NCBI GenBank assembly: GCA_965261915.1
Contig: CBDHDW010000013.1
Span: forward strand, 124,001-188,000
Reading direction: 5' to 3'
DNA from: JAIBDK01 sp965261915
GTDB taxonomy: Bacteria > Pseudomonadota > Gammaproteobacteria > Arenicellales > Poriferihabitantaceae
DNA: 64,000 bases
Shown here: positions 36,425-49,669 of the stretch, piece after piece
How the letters are laid out: each line of letters starts with the position of its first letter
Numbering within the stretch: the stretch's first letter is position 1
Notes under the pieces: model-generated
The model's input: the letters and a program-made list of their open reading frames with translations, nothing else
What the model was told of the DNA's origin: nothing
Databases searched by the model: none
Position numbers and translations under genes: made by a program

Positions 36425-36501
36425 GTCCCCATCGTCTAGTCGGCCTAGGACACTGCCCTTTCACGGCGGCAACAGGGGTTCGAATCCCCTTGGGGACGCC
36501 A
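36425..36501 (+). tRNA. tRNA-Glu (anticodon TTC)
   Basis: 77 bases including encoded CCA. Acceptor GTCCCCA/TGGGGAC, anticodon loop CTTTCAC (anticodon TTC) on stem CTGCC/GGCGG, T arm AGGGGTTCGAATCCCCT. It follows tRNA-Ala by 62 bases and is probably cotranscribed with it. Confidence 0.96.
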
Positions 36502-36509
36502 TATAAATC

Positions 36510-36539
36510 AAGGGCTTAGCGAAAGTTAAGCCCTTTTTT
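36510..36539 (+). terminator. Terminator of the tRNA-Ala/tRNA-Glu unit
   Basis: Perfect 9-bp stem AAGGGCTTA/TAAGCCCTT (36510-36518 and 36527-36535) with an 8-base loop and six T at 36534-36539. Confidence 0.93.
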
Positions 36540-36540
36540 A

Positions 36541-36599
36541 TGTCCGTTCCAAACTTTTTTGCCGAACATTAAGCCAAGAAGTTTGGAAATGTTCGGACA
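36541..36599. repeat. Interlocked inverted repeats next to the tRNA terminator
   Basis: Three inverted-repeat pairs in 59 bases: TGTCCG (36541) with CGGACA (36594); TTCCAAACTT (36547-36556) with AAGTTTGGAA (36579-36588); CCGAACATT (36562-36570) with AATGTTCGG (36588-36596). The order A-B-C-B'-C'-A' means the B and C stems exclude each other or form a pseudoknot. It could be a binding or attachment site or a structured RNA. Confidence 0.6.
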
Positions 36600-36720
36600 G
36601 GTTCTATAGAACGGAAAACAGAGTCAGGTATTGAATAGCCTGCTTCGGGCGGTGGGTTCAGTTGGTGGACGCACCGTCCAAAGCGGGCATTAAGCTCACT
36701 ATCAGGGGCCAAAACAAAAC

Positions 36721-37962
36721 TCAGTAAGGAGTGGATAATAATCCTCGCTCGATATCCTGAGTAATATCATTGATATCTTCTAAACCCGTGCTAATTCTCA
36801 ATAATCCGTCCGAAATTCCTGCAAGTCGCCGTTGTTCTTCACCGATTCGGTAGTGCGTTGTGCTTGCCGGGTGCGTGATTGTGGACTTTGTGTCGCCAAG
36901 GTTCGCCGTAATTGACAGTAGTTTTGTGTTATCAATAATGTGCCAGGCGCCGTTCTTACCGCCTGAAACTTCAAAAGAAACCACTCCGCCAAATCCATGC
37001 TGCTGAGTCCTGGCGAGATTGTGACCAGGGTGTGACGCCAATCCGGGATAAAAAACTTTTGTGATTTTCGGATGAGATTCCAGCCATACGGCCAGTTTAG
37101 CGGCATTGTCGCAGTGTGCCTTCATGCGTAAATTCAGGGTTTCGAGCCCTAACAGAAAAACCCAGGCATTAAAAGGACTCATCGAGGGTCCTGCTGTTCG
37201 CATTGCCTTGTAAAGTTCTTCGTAAATCTCGGCGTTGTTGGTTACCAATGCGCCGCCGACACATCTTCCCTGGCCATCCAGATACTTGGTTGCGGAGTGC
37301 ACCACAATATCGGCACCCAAACTAATTGGTTGTTGTAATGCAGGTGTGCTAAATGCGTTATCTATAACCAGCAGGCATTTATTTTTATGTGCTATTTCGG
37401 AAAGTCGGTGAATATCAGTAACTTCACATAGCGGGTTGGTAGGGCTTTCCGCAAAAATAAATTTTGTCAGCGGTGATACCGATGTTTGAATCGCTTCATA
37501 GTCTGTGACATCGACATAAACAGGTGTGACATTAAATTTTGAAAATATATTTTCAAACAGGGAAATGATGGACCCGAAAACCTGTCGTGCAATCACAACC
37601 TCATCACCAGCCTTAAGCACTGCAAGACAGAGTAACAATATCGCACCCATACCGGATGCCGTAGCAATTCCGTAATCTGTACTTTCCATCGCTGCCAGCC
37701 TTTTTTCAAACGTGCGGACTGTTGGATTGGTGAATCTGGAGTAAACGTTGCCAGGCTCAGATTCAGAAAAACGATTAGCTGCTTCCTGAGCGTTGTTGAA
37801 AACAAAACTCGAAGTCAGGAAAATTGGATCACTGTGTTCGCCTTGCGACGTTCGTTCCTGCCCGGCTCGAACTGCCAGAGTATCCTGATTGAATTCAGCA
37901 GTAAATTGCGTGTCAGTGATGTTGTCGCGATTCGGATCAGGTGTCGGATCAGTCGCCATCAC
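36721..37962 (-). CDS. metZ: O-succinylhomoserine sulfhydrylase
   Basis: PLP enzyme making homocysteine from O-succinylhomoserine and sulfide. 413 residues, Cys/Met metabolism family. TLAVRAGQERTSQGEHSDPI is the MetZ-type N-terminus; YSRFTNPTVRTFEKRLAAME, the PLP lysine in HSATKYLDGQGR, and STITHPASTTHYR are the main motifs. MetZ rather than MetB or MetC is favoured by the N-terminal opening and the context of a sulfurtransferase. Its start overlaps the end of the sulfurtransferase gene by 14 bases. Confidence 0.92.
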   Translation of the reverse strand: MMATDPTPDPNRDNITDTQFTAEFNQDTLAVRAGQERTSQGEHSDPIFLTSSFVFNNAQEAANRFSESEPGNVYSRFTNPTVRTFEKRLAAMESTDYGIATASGMGAILLLCLAVLKAGDEVVIARQVFGSIISLFENIFSKFNVTPVYVDVTDYEAIQTSVSPLTKFIFAESPTNPLCEVTDIHRLSEIAHKNKCLLVIDNAFSTPALQQPISLGADIVVHSATKYLDGQGRCVGGALVTNNAEIYEELYKAMRTAGPSMSPFNAWVFLLGLETLNLRMKAHCDNAAKLAVWLESHPKITKVFYPGLASHPGHNLARTQQHGFGGVVSFEVSGGKNGAWHIIDNTKLLSITANLGDTKSTITHPASTTHYRIGEEQRRLAGISDGLLRISTGLEDINDITQDIERGLLSTPY

Positions 37963-38833
37963 ATTCTATTGGTGTTGCGCTACTGTTTCCCCATTCGGAC
38001 CATGAACCGGCATACGCTCGAACATTTTGGTAACCGAGCCACTTTAGAACTAAAAATGTATGTGAAGAGCGCCGGTTTGACTGGCAGTAGACAATGACTT
38101 CATTCTCCTTTGAAACCCCGAGTTCGCGGAAATCATTTTTCAGTTTCCCGAACGAATGAAATATACCGTTGCTGCACTCGTCAATGGCGCGAGACCACTC
38201 ATAATTTATAGCGCCGGGTATATGACCTCCCCGAAGCGCACGCTTATCTGAACCGGCGAATTCACCCGGACTCCGAGTATCCAGTATTTTTACGCTACGG
38301 TTATTCAATGAATGGGTTACATGCTCAATGGTTGCATGTGAATAACCATTTAAGCCGCTGAAATCAATGATGTTTTTAGTCAGATACGCTCGCTTTATCG
38401 TGGTATTCGAGATCGGGAAGTCGAGCTCGTCCCATGCTGCAAATCCACCCGAAAGCAATGCGTAGTCGTTGTGCCCAACCACATCCAGTGTCCATAAAAG
38501 TCTGGCAGCATCGACGCCGTAATTGTCATCGTAAGCAACCACGAAACTGTCCTTTTTTATGCCGCATTCGCTGAACAATTCGTCGATATCGCTTTTACCG
38601 GGTAGCATTCCGTCGGCAAAATTTTGTTTTTTAACCAAACGACTGTAATCGATTCGGTACGCTCCCGGGATATGTCCGTCAGGACACTGTACTGCTGACC
38701 GAACGTCAATAATTACCAGATTTTTTTGACCGAGCATTTGAGACAAGATCGATGCGTCGATGATGTATTCGGTGCCAGAACGAAACCGGTTTTCATTTGT
38801 GGTGTCGAGTACGGTGTTGCTTGGTCCAGACAA
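37949..38833 (-). CDS. Two-domain sulfurtransferase (rhodanese/SseA-like)
   Basis: 294 residues with two rhodanese domains. The inactive N-terminal domain has VIDVRSAVQCPDGHIPGAYRID; the C-terminal domain has LDTRSPGEFAGSDKRALRGGHIPGAINYEW and the active loop YCQSNRRSSHT (Cys near residue 249). The loop CxxxxR is longer-chain rhodanese-like and differs from the CGSGVTA loop of mercaptopyruvate sulfurtransferases, so thiosulfate may be the donor. It starts at a TTG with GGAGG five bases upstream. Coupled to metZ, which uses sulfide. Confidence 0.88.
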   Translation of the reverse strand: MSGPSNTVLDTTNENRFRSGTEYIIDASILSQMLGQKNLVIIDVRSAVQCPDGHIPGAYRIDYSRLVKKQNFADGMLPGKSDIDELFSECGIKKDSFVVAYDDNYGVDAARLLWTLDVVGHNDYALLSGGFAAWDELDFPISNTTIKRAYLTKNIIDFSGLNGYSHATIEHVTHSLNNRSVKILDTRSPGEFAGSDKRALRGGHIPGAINYEWSRAIDECSNGIFHSFGKLKNDFRELGVSKENEVIVYCQSNRRSSHTFLVLKWLGYQNVRAYAGSWSEWGNSSATPIECDGD

Positions 38834-38899
38834 TTTTGCCTCCGGGAGTTTTACCCTGAACAGTGGGTGGAACTGGATTGTTCGCTACTAGAGAAATCA

Positions 38900-38985
38900 T
38901 AACAGAATCGGATTTTCAAAAGAATATTATTCTATCAAAATCGAATCAATTCCGACAGAATAAGAAAAAAATACTATCAGAATCG
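38900..38985 (+). repeat. Three TAWCARAATCG repeats in an AT-rich gap
   Basis: Related 11-mers at 38900-38910, 38933-38943 and 38975-38985 (starts 33 and 42 bases apart). They lie in the 392-base region (38834-39225) between the divergent sulfurtransferase and M16 peptidase genes. They may be an operator array. The remainder of the region is very AT-rich and carries no gene that I can support. Confidence 0.35.
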
Positions 38986-39225
38986 ACTTTAATAGTGTAA
39001 TTCTATTGTTAAATTACAAAATGGAGGTTATATAGTCAGTTGCTTTTGCCACTATAGATTATTGATTGTGATACTTACGGCTAATTTCCTCAAAGTTCAA
39101 ATTAAATTTCTGTAATCCTGTTGTTATTGGAAAATTCCAAACGGGTTCCATTAAAAGGTTAATCTTCAGAACTAATTTCCTGTGGTGTGTGTCTGTAATG
39201 ATTAACACCTGATTCAATCGCAATA

Positions 39226-42072
39226 ATGAACATAAAAATAAAAACTTTTCTCCTGATTTTACCAATGCTGATTACGATGCCGACCATGGCAAATCTGGAT
39301 GTTGTCAAAAGCCCAATTGACGAAAAGGAATACCGTTATCTCGAACTGAAAAACAATCTGAAGGTGTTGTTGATATCGGATCCCGCCGCTGACAAATCGG
39401 CGGCTTCATTGGATGTGAATGTCGGTAATGGTTCTGATCCGGATGAATGGGGCGGATTGGCACATTTTCTCGAACATATGCTGTTTCTGGGGACTGAAAA
39501 GTACCCCAATGCAGATGAGTATCAGTCGTTCATAAAACAAAATGGCGACAGTAACAATGCCTATACCTCATTTGATCACACCAATTATTACTTTAGTATT
39601 TCCCCGCCATCTTTCGAACAAGCGCTGGATCGGTTTTCGCGGTTTTTCATTGACCCGACTTTTGACGAAATCTATGTGGATCGAGAACGTTCTGTGGTGC
39701 ATTCAGAATATCAGGCCCGAAAAAAAGATGAGGGACGGCGCTTGTGGGATGCACAGAAGACCTGGCTCAATCCGCAGCATCCTGCTTCAAGATTTTCTGT
39801 TGGCTCACTGGAAACGCTGCGTGATCGCGAAGCACAGTCGGTTCGAGATGCTCTGATCGATTTTTACGAATCACATTACTCAGCAAATATTATGACTTTG
39901 GTCGTTCTCAGTAACGAGTCACTGGATCAGCTTGAATCCTGGATAGTGGATAAATTTTCCGCAATTCCTGACAATGGTGCAAAACCTGAAAGGTTTACCC
40001 AGGACTATCTGAATCCAGCGCTGTTGCCTGCTCGACTGGATACGATTCCTGACAAGAATATCCACGCCTTAAGTTTTATCTTTCCGGTTCCAAGCACGTA
40101 CGACGAGTATCGAACTAAACCGCTGGGCTATATTTCCAATCTGTTGGGCCACGAAGGCAAAGGTTCGTTACACGCAGTGCTTAAAGACAAAGGCTGGATT
40201 GAGTCCTTAAGTGCTGGGCCCGGGTATACCGACCGCATTCACGGAATTTTTACGATTCGAATTGGTTTGACTGAGAGCGGTCTGGAACACATAGATCAAA
40301 TTGCACAGTTACTCTTCGCCGAAATTGATTTAATCAAAACCCGGGGTATAGAAAAATGGCGCTTCGATGAGCAACGTGAACTATCGAATATTGCATTTCG
40401 CTTTGCTCAGGAACGTGATGCGGGACGAGTTGCCCAGTCATTATCTGCGAGACTGCACCATTATTCAGCTGAAGACGTGTTGCAGGGTTCGTACATGATG
40501 TCTGAATTTGATGCTCCAAGGATCCGCGAGCTGCTTGGGTATTTGAATCCGGATAATGTCAATCTTCAAGTAACATCTCAAAAACTCGATGCAAATCAAG
40601 TTACACCACGTTACGAGGTTCGGTATTCTCTTAAAAAAATAGACTCGGAGACTCGAACACACTGGAAGCCTGCTGCAGAGGTTGCCCAGTTGAATTTACC
40701 CGACAAAAATCCTTTCGTTGCGGCTCGTCTTAACCTTATCCTGGAGCAGGCGGTTGATGATGATTCGGTTCTTCCTGAGAAAATAGACTCCATTCACAAT
40801 GCTGATCTTTGGTATGCCTACGACAATTCTTTTAATACACCGCGGGCAAATTTCTACGTAAATATTCAAAGTTTGATGGCGAATGATTCTGCAAACCACG
40901 CTGTACTTTCGGAATTATTTGTTCGTTTGGTGAATGATCAGTTAAACGAATTTGTGTACCCGGCGTATCTTGCTGATGTGAACTATAGTTTCTACCGCCA
41001 CGGCAGAGGGGTTTCCATACGGCTTTCCGGTTTTGAGAACCGACAATCCGCGTTACTGTCGCTGGTTTTGGAGGCTATTCAAAATCTCGAGTTTACGAAT
41101 GACCGCTTCGCCATTGTTAAAAAGGCATTAATACGTGATTTGCAAAACGTGGAGAAGGAATCTCCGTCCAGTCAAACGCTGCATGAGGTTTACCGATTGG
41201 TCATGCTGCCTTACTGGTCTGAGGAAAAGCGACTGTCGGAACTTACCTCGATTGATGCCGAATCAGTTCGCCGATTCAAGGATAAGTTGTTTGACAAAAT
41301 TCGCATAACGATTCTGGCAATAGGGGATATCAGTAAAGAATCCGCAGTGAACAGAGCAAAATTGGTTGAGGATCGGTTTGTTGACAGTGAATTTATCGAC
41401 GAGGTAACGAGACCAACAGTCAGGGCGCTTATGCAGGGCATGAAGTATCTTCGAACGCTAAATATAGATCATACCGATTCGGCGTTAGTAACCTATTTCC
41501 AGGGTCACGAAGCCTCCAGACGAGAACGCGCTAAAATGAGTCTGCTGAAGAGTGCGCTGGAGTCACCGTTCTACCATTATCTAAGAACGGTCAATCGAGT
41601 TGGCTACCTTGTACACAGCGGACTAATCAATATTGATCGATGGCCAGGGCTGTTTTTCGCAGTACAAAGCCCGAGCCACAATCCGCTTGAGATCGATGAT
41701 TTATACCACACGTTTTTGCAGGATTTTGAGGCGGCCCTAAATGAAATGTCAGAAACGCAGTGGAATGGTATTAAACAGGGTTTAATCGACAAGATCTTGC
41801 GGGTACCGACAAATCTGGATGAGCGAACCAGCAAATTTTGGCGGCAAATCGATCTGCAGGAGCTGCAGTTTAACTCGCGTAAATTGTTTGCATCTGAAGT
41901 GGAGAATCTTTCTAAAAATGATATCTCAGGATATTTGGCTGAGTTAACCAAGACTCACTCGGCAATATTGCAGGTACAATCTCCGGGGGAGAAGGTTGAT
42001 GAAACCAGTGTGTTAACTACAGGGATTAAAATAGGCTCGACCGAAGATTTTACTGAACCGCTGTCAGATTAA
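39226..42072 (+). CDS. M16 peptidase, insulinase/pitrilysin-like
   Basis: A 948-residue secreted zinc peptidase. Signal peptide: MNIKIKTFLLILPMLITMPTMA. The inverted zinc motif HFLEH (GGLAHFLEHMLFLGTEKYP, near residue 81) is followed by the distal Glu in ERSVVHSEYQ. Length and the four-domain shape match pitrilysin (PtrA) and insulysin, which degrade peptides in the periplasm. The C-terminal half lacks a second zinc site, as usual. Confidence 0.92.
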   Translation: MNIKIKTFLLILPMLITMPTMANLDVVKSPIDEKEYRYLELKNNLKVLLISDPAADKSAASLDVNVGNGSDPDEWGGLAHFLEHMLFLGTEKYPNADEYQSFIKQNGDSNNAYTSFDHTNYYFSISPPSFEQALDRFSRFFIDPTFDEIYVDRERSVVHSEYQARKKDEGRRLWDAQKTWLNPQHPASRFSVGSLETLRDREAQSVRDALIDFYESHYSANIMTLVVLSNESLDQLESWIVDKFSAIPDNGAKPERFTQDYLNPALLPARLDTIPDKNIHALSFIFPVPSTYDEYRTKPLGYISNLLGHEGKGSLHAVLKDKGWIESLSAGPGYTDRIHGIFTIRIGLTESGLEHIDQIAQLLFAEIDLIKTRGIEKWRFDEQRELSNIAFRFAQERDAGRVAQSLSARLHHYSAEDVLQGSYMMSEFDAPRIRELLGYLNPDNVNLQVTSQKLDANQVTPRYEVRYSLKKIDSETRTHWKPAAEVAQLNLPDKNPFVAARLNLILEQAVDDDSVLPEKIDSIHNADLWYAYDNSFNTPRANFYVNIQSLMANDSANHAVLSELFVRLVNDQLNEFVYPAYLADVNYSFYRHGRGVSIRLSGFENRQSALLSLVLEAIQNLEFTNDRFAIVKKALIRDLQNVEKESPSSQTLHEVYRLVMLPYWSEEKRLSELTSIDAESVRRFKDKLFDKIRITILAIGDISKESAVNRAKLVEDRFVDSEFIDEVTRPTVRALMQGMKYLRTLNIDHTDSALVTYFQGHEASRRERAKMSLLKSALESPFYHYLRTVNRVGYLVHSGLINIDRWPGLFFAVQSPSHNPLEIDDLYHTFLQDFEAALNEMSETQWNGIKQGLIDKILRVPTNLDERTSKFWRQIDLQELQFNSRKLFASEVENLSKNDISGYLAELTKTHSAILQVQSPGEKVDETSVLTTGIKIGSTEDFTEPLSD

Positions 42073-42080
42073 AAACAAAC

Positions 42081-42566
42081 ATGGATTCACGAATCAGCCT
42101 GATAAATATTCTGGCGAGCCGATTGCTTCAGCAAGGGCAGACTATTACGACGGTTGAATCGTGCACTGGAGGAGGCATCGCCAAGGCACTGACCGATCTT
42201 CCTGGCAGTTCTCAGTGGTTTGAAACCGGTTTTGTCACTTACAGTAATTTATCAAAATCGAATCTGGTTGGTGTAGACAAGGCGCTAATCGCGGCTAAGG
42301 GTGCGGTCAGTATCGAAGTTGCAGAAGCCATGGCGCGTGGCGGCAGTGAAAATGCAAACGCCGACTACGCTGTGGCGGTAACAGGTATTGCAGGGCCCGG
42401 CGGCGGGTCAGACAAAAAACCCGTCGGTCTGGTGTGCTTCGGCTGGGCACTGCCGGATGGCAAAATTCGGAGTGACAGCAAAGTGTTTTCGGGGGATCGA
42501 ATATCGATCCGGGAACAAACAATCGATTTTGCACTGAAAGTATCAGTTCAGTATTTAGCGCAGTAA
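42081..42566 (+). CDS. pncC: Nicotinamide-nucleotide amidase (CinA C-terminal/PncC)
   Basis: Deamidates nicotinamide mononucleotide in the pyridine nucleotide cycle. 161 residues, a stand-alone CinA-C domain. VESCTGGGIAKALTDLPGSS near residue 25 and AVTGIAGPGGGSDKKPVGLV near residue 96 are the diagnostic motifs. It follows the M16 peptidase gene by 8 bases. recA, a common neighbour, is not present here. Confidence 0.93.
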   Translation: MDSRISLINILASRLLQQGQTITTVESCTGGGIAKALTDLPGSSQWFETGFVTYSNLSKSNLVGVDKALIAAKGAVSIEVAEAMARGGSENANADYAVAVTGIAGPGGGSDKKPVGLVCFGWALPDGKIRSDSKVFSGDRISIREQTIDFALKVSVQYLAQ

Positions 42567-42572
42567 AAGCGC

Positions 42573-43040
42573 TTAAATATTTTGTAATTGCTGCAAAACT
42601 TTGGCCGGATGGTCAGCTGCTTTTGGGACTTTTCGCCAATGTTTAATGACTTTTCCGTTTGGTCCTATCCAAACCGTTGATCGAATGATGCCAATAGTTT
42701 TTTTACCGTACATCATTTTTTCTCCGTAGGCTTGATACTTCGTCATCATCGATTTGTCTGGATCGGACAACAGGGTTAGCGGCAGCTGATACTTTTCGAT
42801 AAATTTCGTGTGCGACGCTGCATCATCAGGCGAGATACCGAGAACAACAGCGCCAGTCTTCGAAAACGTTGCCCAAAGATCCCGAAAGCCGCAAGCCTGT
42901 TTGGTACACCCCGGGGTATCATCTTTGGGGTAAAAGTACACAATGACGTGTTTTCCTTTGAAATCCTTTAATGACACTTTGTTATTATTTTGATCTGTTA
43001 ATGTAAAGGCGGGTGCCGTTTTTCCTTCTTCGATTGCCAT
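42573..43040 (-). CDS. bcp: Thioredoxin-dependent peroxiredoxin (Bcp/PrxQ)
   Basis: Reduces hydroperoxides. 155 residues from the ATG at 43040 (MAIEEGKTAPAFTLTDQNN); the frame is open 23 codons further upstream but that part is not family-like. YFYPKDDTPGCTKQACGFRD holds the peroxidatic Cys and the resolving Cys five residues later, the 2-Cys PrxQ pattern. It is convergent with pncC, with only 6 bases between stop codons. Confidence 0.94.
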   Translation of the reverse strand: MAIEEGKTAPAFTLTDQNNNKVSLKDFKGKHVIVYFYPKDDTPGCTKQACGFRDLWATFSKTGAVVLGISPDDAASHTKFIEKYQLPLTLLSDPDKSMMTKYQAYGEKMMYGKKTIGIIRSTVWIGPNGKVIKHWRKVPKAADHPAKVLQQLQNI

Positions 43041-43191
43041 TCTGGAGTACCGTGTTGTATTGTTGTTACTGGATGCGCGATAGTAGCGGTTTTCGTATTT
43101 GATGATCAAGCAGGAAAAATTATGACGACACCTTTACAGCTGATGCGCTAAACTTCGGCCACGATTCTAAATCCAATGATACTTCCCCCCA

Positions 43192-44148
43192 ATGAGCCTC
43201 GATTTTCTTGAATTCGAAAAACCAATTGCGGAGCTGCAGGAAAAGATTTCCGAGTTGCGTCGTGTAAGTGCAAACGGCGATCTGGATCTCAGTGATGAAA
43301 TCAGCAAACTGGAAGCGCGTAATCTGGATTTAACTCGAGATATCTTCTCGAAACTCGGTGCCTGGCAGGTTACTCAGATCGCTCGCCATCCGTTACGACC
43401 CTATACGCTGGATTATGTGGAAAGAATTGTCGACGGTTTTGAGGAGCTTCACGGCGACAGAATGTATGCCGACGACCCGGCCATTGTTTCCGGGCTTGGT
43501 TATATTGGCTCGCACCGTGTCGCAGTTATCGGACATCAAAAAGGTCGCGATACCAAAGAACGTGCTCGCCGAAATTTTGGCATGCCGCGCCCGGAAGGGT
43601 ACCGCAAGGCACAAAGAGTCATGCAGCTTGCCGAACGGTTTGGCCTTGCCGTGGTTACGCTGATCGATACTCCGGGGGCCTATCCCGGTGTCGGTGCAGA
43701 AGAGCGGGGGCAAAGCCAGGCGATTGCGCAATCCATTGAGATTATGTCTAACCTGAAGACCCCTATTATTTCAGTGGTGATTGGTGAAGGTGGCTCTGGT
43801 GGTGCGTTAGCAGTTGGTGTCTGCGATCGGTTACTGATGATGGAGTATTCCACCTATTCAGTCATCTCTCCAGAAGGCTGCGCGTCGATTTTGTGGAAAA
43901 GTGCGGACAAAGCTCCGGAAGCCGCTGAAGCGATGGGCGTAACTACGACCGAGTTGTCGAAACTCGGGCTGGTTGATGATGTTATTGCTGAGCCGCTGGG
44001 CGGCGCACATCGGGATTATGAAGCCGCTGCGGACTCGGTACGTGCAAGTTTGATTGGTAGCCTTGATTTCTATTCAGACAAGGAACCTGCCGACCTGCTG
44101 GAGCAGCGATATCAACGTTTGATGAGTTTTGGACGATTCGAACAATAA
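43192..44148 (+). CDS. accA: Acetyl-CoA carboxylase carboxyltransferase subunit alpha
   Basis: Transfers CO2 from carboxybiotin to acetyl-CoA, with AccD. 318 residues, same as E. coli Acc[68 protein letters not shown] and [13 protein letters not shown] are canonical. tilS follows with a short overlap. Confidence 0.96.
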   Translation: MSLDFLEFEKPIAELQEKISELRRVSANGDLDLSDEISKLEARNLDLTRDIFSKLGAWQVTQIARHPLRPYTLDYVERIVDGFEELHGDRMYADDPAIVSGLGYIGSHRVAVIGHQKGRDTKERARRNFGMPRPEGYRKAQRVMQLAERFGLAVVTLIDTPGAYPGVGAEERGQSQAIAQSIEIMSNLKTPIISVVIGEGGSGGALAVGVCDRLLMMEYSTYSVISPEGCASILWKSADKAPEAAEAMGVTTTELSKLGLVDDVIAEPLGGAHRDYEAAADSVRASLIGSLDFYSDKEPADLLEQRYQRLMSFGRFEQ

Positions 44149-45535
44149 CGCTGGAAGCGCTCAGCCTCGATTTGACAGTCAATCGCTGGAATCAGAATTA
44201 ATCTGTCGATTTGATCTCAATCTCAGCTCTGAAGACAACTTACGGTTAATTGTCGCGTTTAGCGGTGGCTGCGACTCCAGGGTGCTGCTCCACGCGCTGT
44301 CGAGAATAAGGGATGGATCTGGGGCGGGTAAAGGTTTTAGATTGTGTGCTGCGCATTATGATCATGGATTGCAGGAAAATTCTGAATATTGGGTGAAGCA
44401 ATGTAGGCTGTGGGCAACAGAACTTGATGTTGAATGGGTGTCTGACCGACGGGTCGTGGATGCGGGTCAGGGAGAAAGTGTCGAGGCTGCGGCCAGAACC
44501 AGTCGCTATCGATGGTTAGATGAAATCAGTCAGGCAGGTGATTTTGTCATGACGGCACATCATCTCGATGACCAGGCTGAAACCTTTCTCATGAGTTTAT
44601 TGCAGGGAAAAGGCTTGACCCAGTTGGCAGGTATTGTTGCGTCGCGGGCGATTGTGCGTGGATCCTCTACACGATTGATCAGGCCTCTTTTGGGTTTTTC
44701 TCGAACCCAGCTTGTCGACTACGCTTCTCGTCACCAATTGCAATGGATTGAGGATCCTTCGAATAAAGACACGAGGTTTTATAGAAACTTCTTGCGTCAA
44801 AAGTTAATCCCGGCATTAGCTGAGCGAAATCCTGATATCAATAACCAAATGTTTTGTGCGGCTGAAAATTGCCGAATCATCTCAGATAAACTGACCCAGG
44901 AAGGGGGTGAAATACTGTTGGATATTAGCTCAAAAGACAAAAAGTCGGTTTACTGTTTGCTGGATCCAATCCAGTTGGGAAGGGGTGAATACCGTGATCG
45001 ATTAATATTCTCTACGTTGCTACGAACATGGCTGCATCAGGGAGGTTATCGATCTCCATCAGATGATAAATTGACAGATCTAGCCAATCAAATTAAGCAT
45101 TCACACAGTTCACGCATCAGTATTCGGACAGACATTTTGTGTTTGCGATACTTCAATGGATTCCTGTATGCCACACCAATCTTGACAGCTAAGCCGCCTG
45201 AAAATCAGTGTTGGGATTTTGAACCCGGAACGTTCGCGGAAATATTATTGCAGGTATCCGCAAATCCAATGCGAGCCAATCAATTGAAAGGGCAGCCAAC
45301 CTTGTCCTGGCGTAAAGGCGGGGAGAGGATGCGTTTACCGGGAAGAGATCATTATTCCGCTCTAAAAAAGTTGTATCAGGAATACAAAATCCCTCCCTGG
45401 GAGCGAGAAAATCTGCCACTCTTGCAGTTGAATGAAGAGGTGATTTGGGTTCATGGTATTGGCGCAGCCCACGACTTTGAAAACTCTGGGAAGGATGAGC
45501 AATATTTCCCGGAATTTTCCATGCTTGCTGATTGA
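44129..45535 (+). CDS. tilS: tRNA(Ile)-lysidine synthase
   Basis: Modifies the CAU anticodon of tRNA-Ile with lysine. 468 residues. PP-loop [17 protein letters not shown] near residue 42 (SGGxDS), [13 protein letters not shown], and the C-terminal TilS domain ([34 protein letters not shown]). The apparent TTG start overlaps accA by 20 bases; no better start lies nearby, so the first codons are uncertain. Confidence 0.93.
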   Translation: MDDSNNNAGSAQPRFDSQSLESELICRFDLNLSSEDNLRLIVAFSGGCDSRVLLHALSRIRDGSGAGKGFRLCAAHYDHGLQENSEYWVKQCRLWATELDVEWVSDRRVVDAGQGESVEAAARTSRYRWLDEISQAGDFVMTAHHLDDQAETFLMSLLQGKGLTQLAGIVASRAIVRGSSTRLIRPLLGFSRTQLVDYASRHQLQWIEDPSNKDTRFYRNFLRQKLIPALAERNPDINNQMFCAAENCRIISDKLTQEGGEILLDISSKDKKSVYCLLDPIQLGRGEYRDRLIFSTLLRTWLHQGGYRSPSDDKLTDLANQIKHSHSSRISIRTDILCLRYFNGFLYATPILTAKPPENQCWDFEPGTFAEILLQVSANPMRANQLKGQPTLSWRKGGERMRLPGRDHYSALKKLYQEYKIPPWERENLPLLQLNEEVIWVHGIGAAHDFENSGKDEQYFPEFSMLAD

Positions 45536-45698
45536 GTGTTGAGCCGATTTTTGGTACGCTACTCCCCCGTCCGGGAATGATTTTATCTGATCAATTCCCA
45601 AACACAATTTCACCCTGATCAAACGGAACAAGCATTACTTTTTCTGTTATTCAGGTTTATTAATGCGGTAGCTTGGCTTATAGATAGCCGGTATCTGA

Positions 45699-47345
<1,647 letters not shown>

Positions 47346-47351
47346 TCTTAA

Positions 47352-48167
47352 ATGAAACTGCCCAATTTCAAAGCGAGTTCTGAGGATCGATTCTTTCTGT
47401 TTGCGGGGCCCTGCGTCATCGAGTCAGAGTCTCATGCACTATCGACTGCTGAAACACTAAAGGATATTACCGAACGTCTGAATATCGATTTTGTCTACAA
47501 ATCTTCTTTTGATAAGGCCAATCGAACGTCATCAAACTCACCGCGTGGTCCGGGGCGAGAGCAAGGGCTGGAAATTCTGTCGAAAATCCGAAACCAATTG
47601 GACCTTCCGGTTATTACCGATGTCCATACGGTTGACGATATCGAATCCGCATCACAGGTGGTTGATGTGATTCAGACTCCTGCGTTCCTGTGCCGACAAA
47701 CTGATCTGATTCAGGCAGCGGCTCGATGCGGTAAGCCCGTGAATATCAAAAAGGGCCAGTTTCTTTCCCCGAATGAGATGGTTCACGTTGTCAACAAGGC
47801 TCGCGAAGCAAAGGCGGATGCTGAAATTATGGTTTGTGAACGTGGCTCAAGTTTTGGCTACAACAATCTGGTCGTAGATATGCGCGGACTGGAGATTATG
47901 AAGGCTTTTGGTTGTCCCGTGGTATTCGATGCAACGCATTCTGTTCAGTTACCTGGGGCGGGAGATGGAAAATCCAGCGGACAGCGAGAACATGTTCCGG
48001 TGCTGGCAAAGGCAGCCGCAGCCATTGGTGTAAATGGGTTGTTTATGGAGACACACCCGGATCCATGTAACGCATTCAGTGATGGCCCCAACGCATGGCC
48101 TCTGGATCAACTGGAAGCGTTGCTTTCCAGACTGATTGAATTTGATGCGTTGGCAAAATCGGTTTAA
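47352..48167 (+). CDS. kdsA: 3-Deoxy-8-phosphooctulonate synthase
   Basis: Condenses phosphoenolpyruvate with arabinose 5-phosphate to give KDO 8-phosphate for LPS. 271 residues. [45 protein letters not shown] and [20 protein letters not shown] are canonical. Cotranscribed with pyrG; eno starts 133 bases later. Confidence 0.96.
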   Translation: MKLPNFKASSEDRFFLFAGPCVIESESHALSTAETLKDITERLNIDFVYKSSFDKANRTSSNSPRGPGREQGLEILSKIRNQLDLPVITDVHTVDDIESASQVVDVIQTPAFLCRQTDLIQAAARCGKPVNIKKGQFLSPNEMVHVVNKAREAKADAEIMVCERGSSFGYNNLVVDMRGLEIMKAFGCPVVFDATHSVQLPGAGDGKSSGQREHVPVLAKAAAAIGVNGLFMETHPDPCNAFSDGPNAWPLDQLEALLSRLIEFDALAKSV

Positions 48168-48294
48168 CCCGTGAAAACCCGGATCACCATGCCCGCTGTA
48201 TTAACAGGCTTAATTGTTAGCCGTTAAAATTCTGATCATTTGCTGCCGTGAATACGATATATTCAGACTTTTACAAATAATTGATTGAGAATAA

Positions 48295-49602
<1,308 letters not shown>

Positions 49603-49632
49603 TAAAATTTTCGGCAGATTATGGTTTTGTGA

Positions 49633-49657
49633 CTTGAATTCACATCATAAGTGCAAC
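49633..49657 (+). repeat. Left 25-bp direct repeat
   Basis: Starts CTTGAATTCACATCATAAGT and ends GCAAC; identical to 52391-52415. The bases on either side differ between the two copies, so the repeat is exactly 25 bp. It begins 30 bases after the eno stop codon. Confidence 0.93.
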
Positions 49658-49669
49658 GCTTCTCATTCT

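Noticed and set aside
36287..36501. tRNA pair as the attachment site of an integrated element
   Set aside because: No integrase and no duplicated tRNA 3' end was found in the window; only the adjacent inverted repeats remain unexplained.
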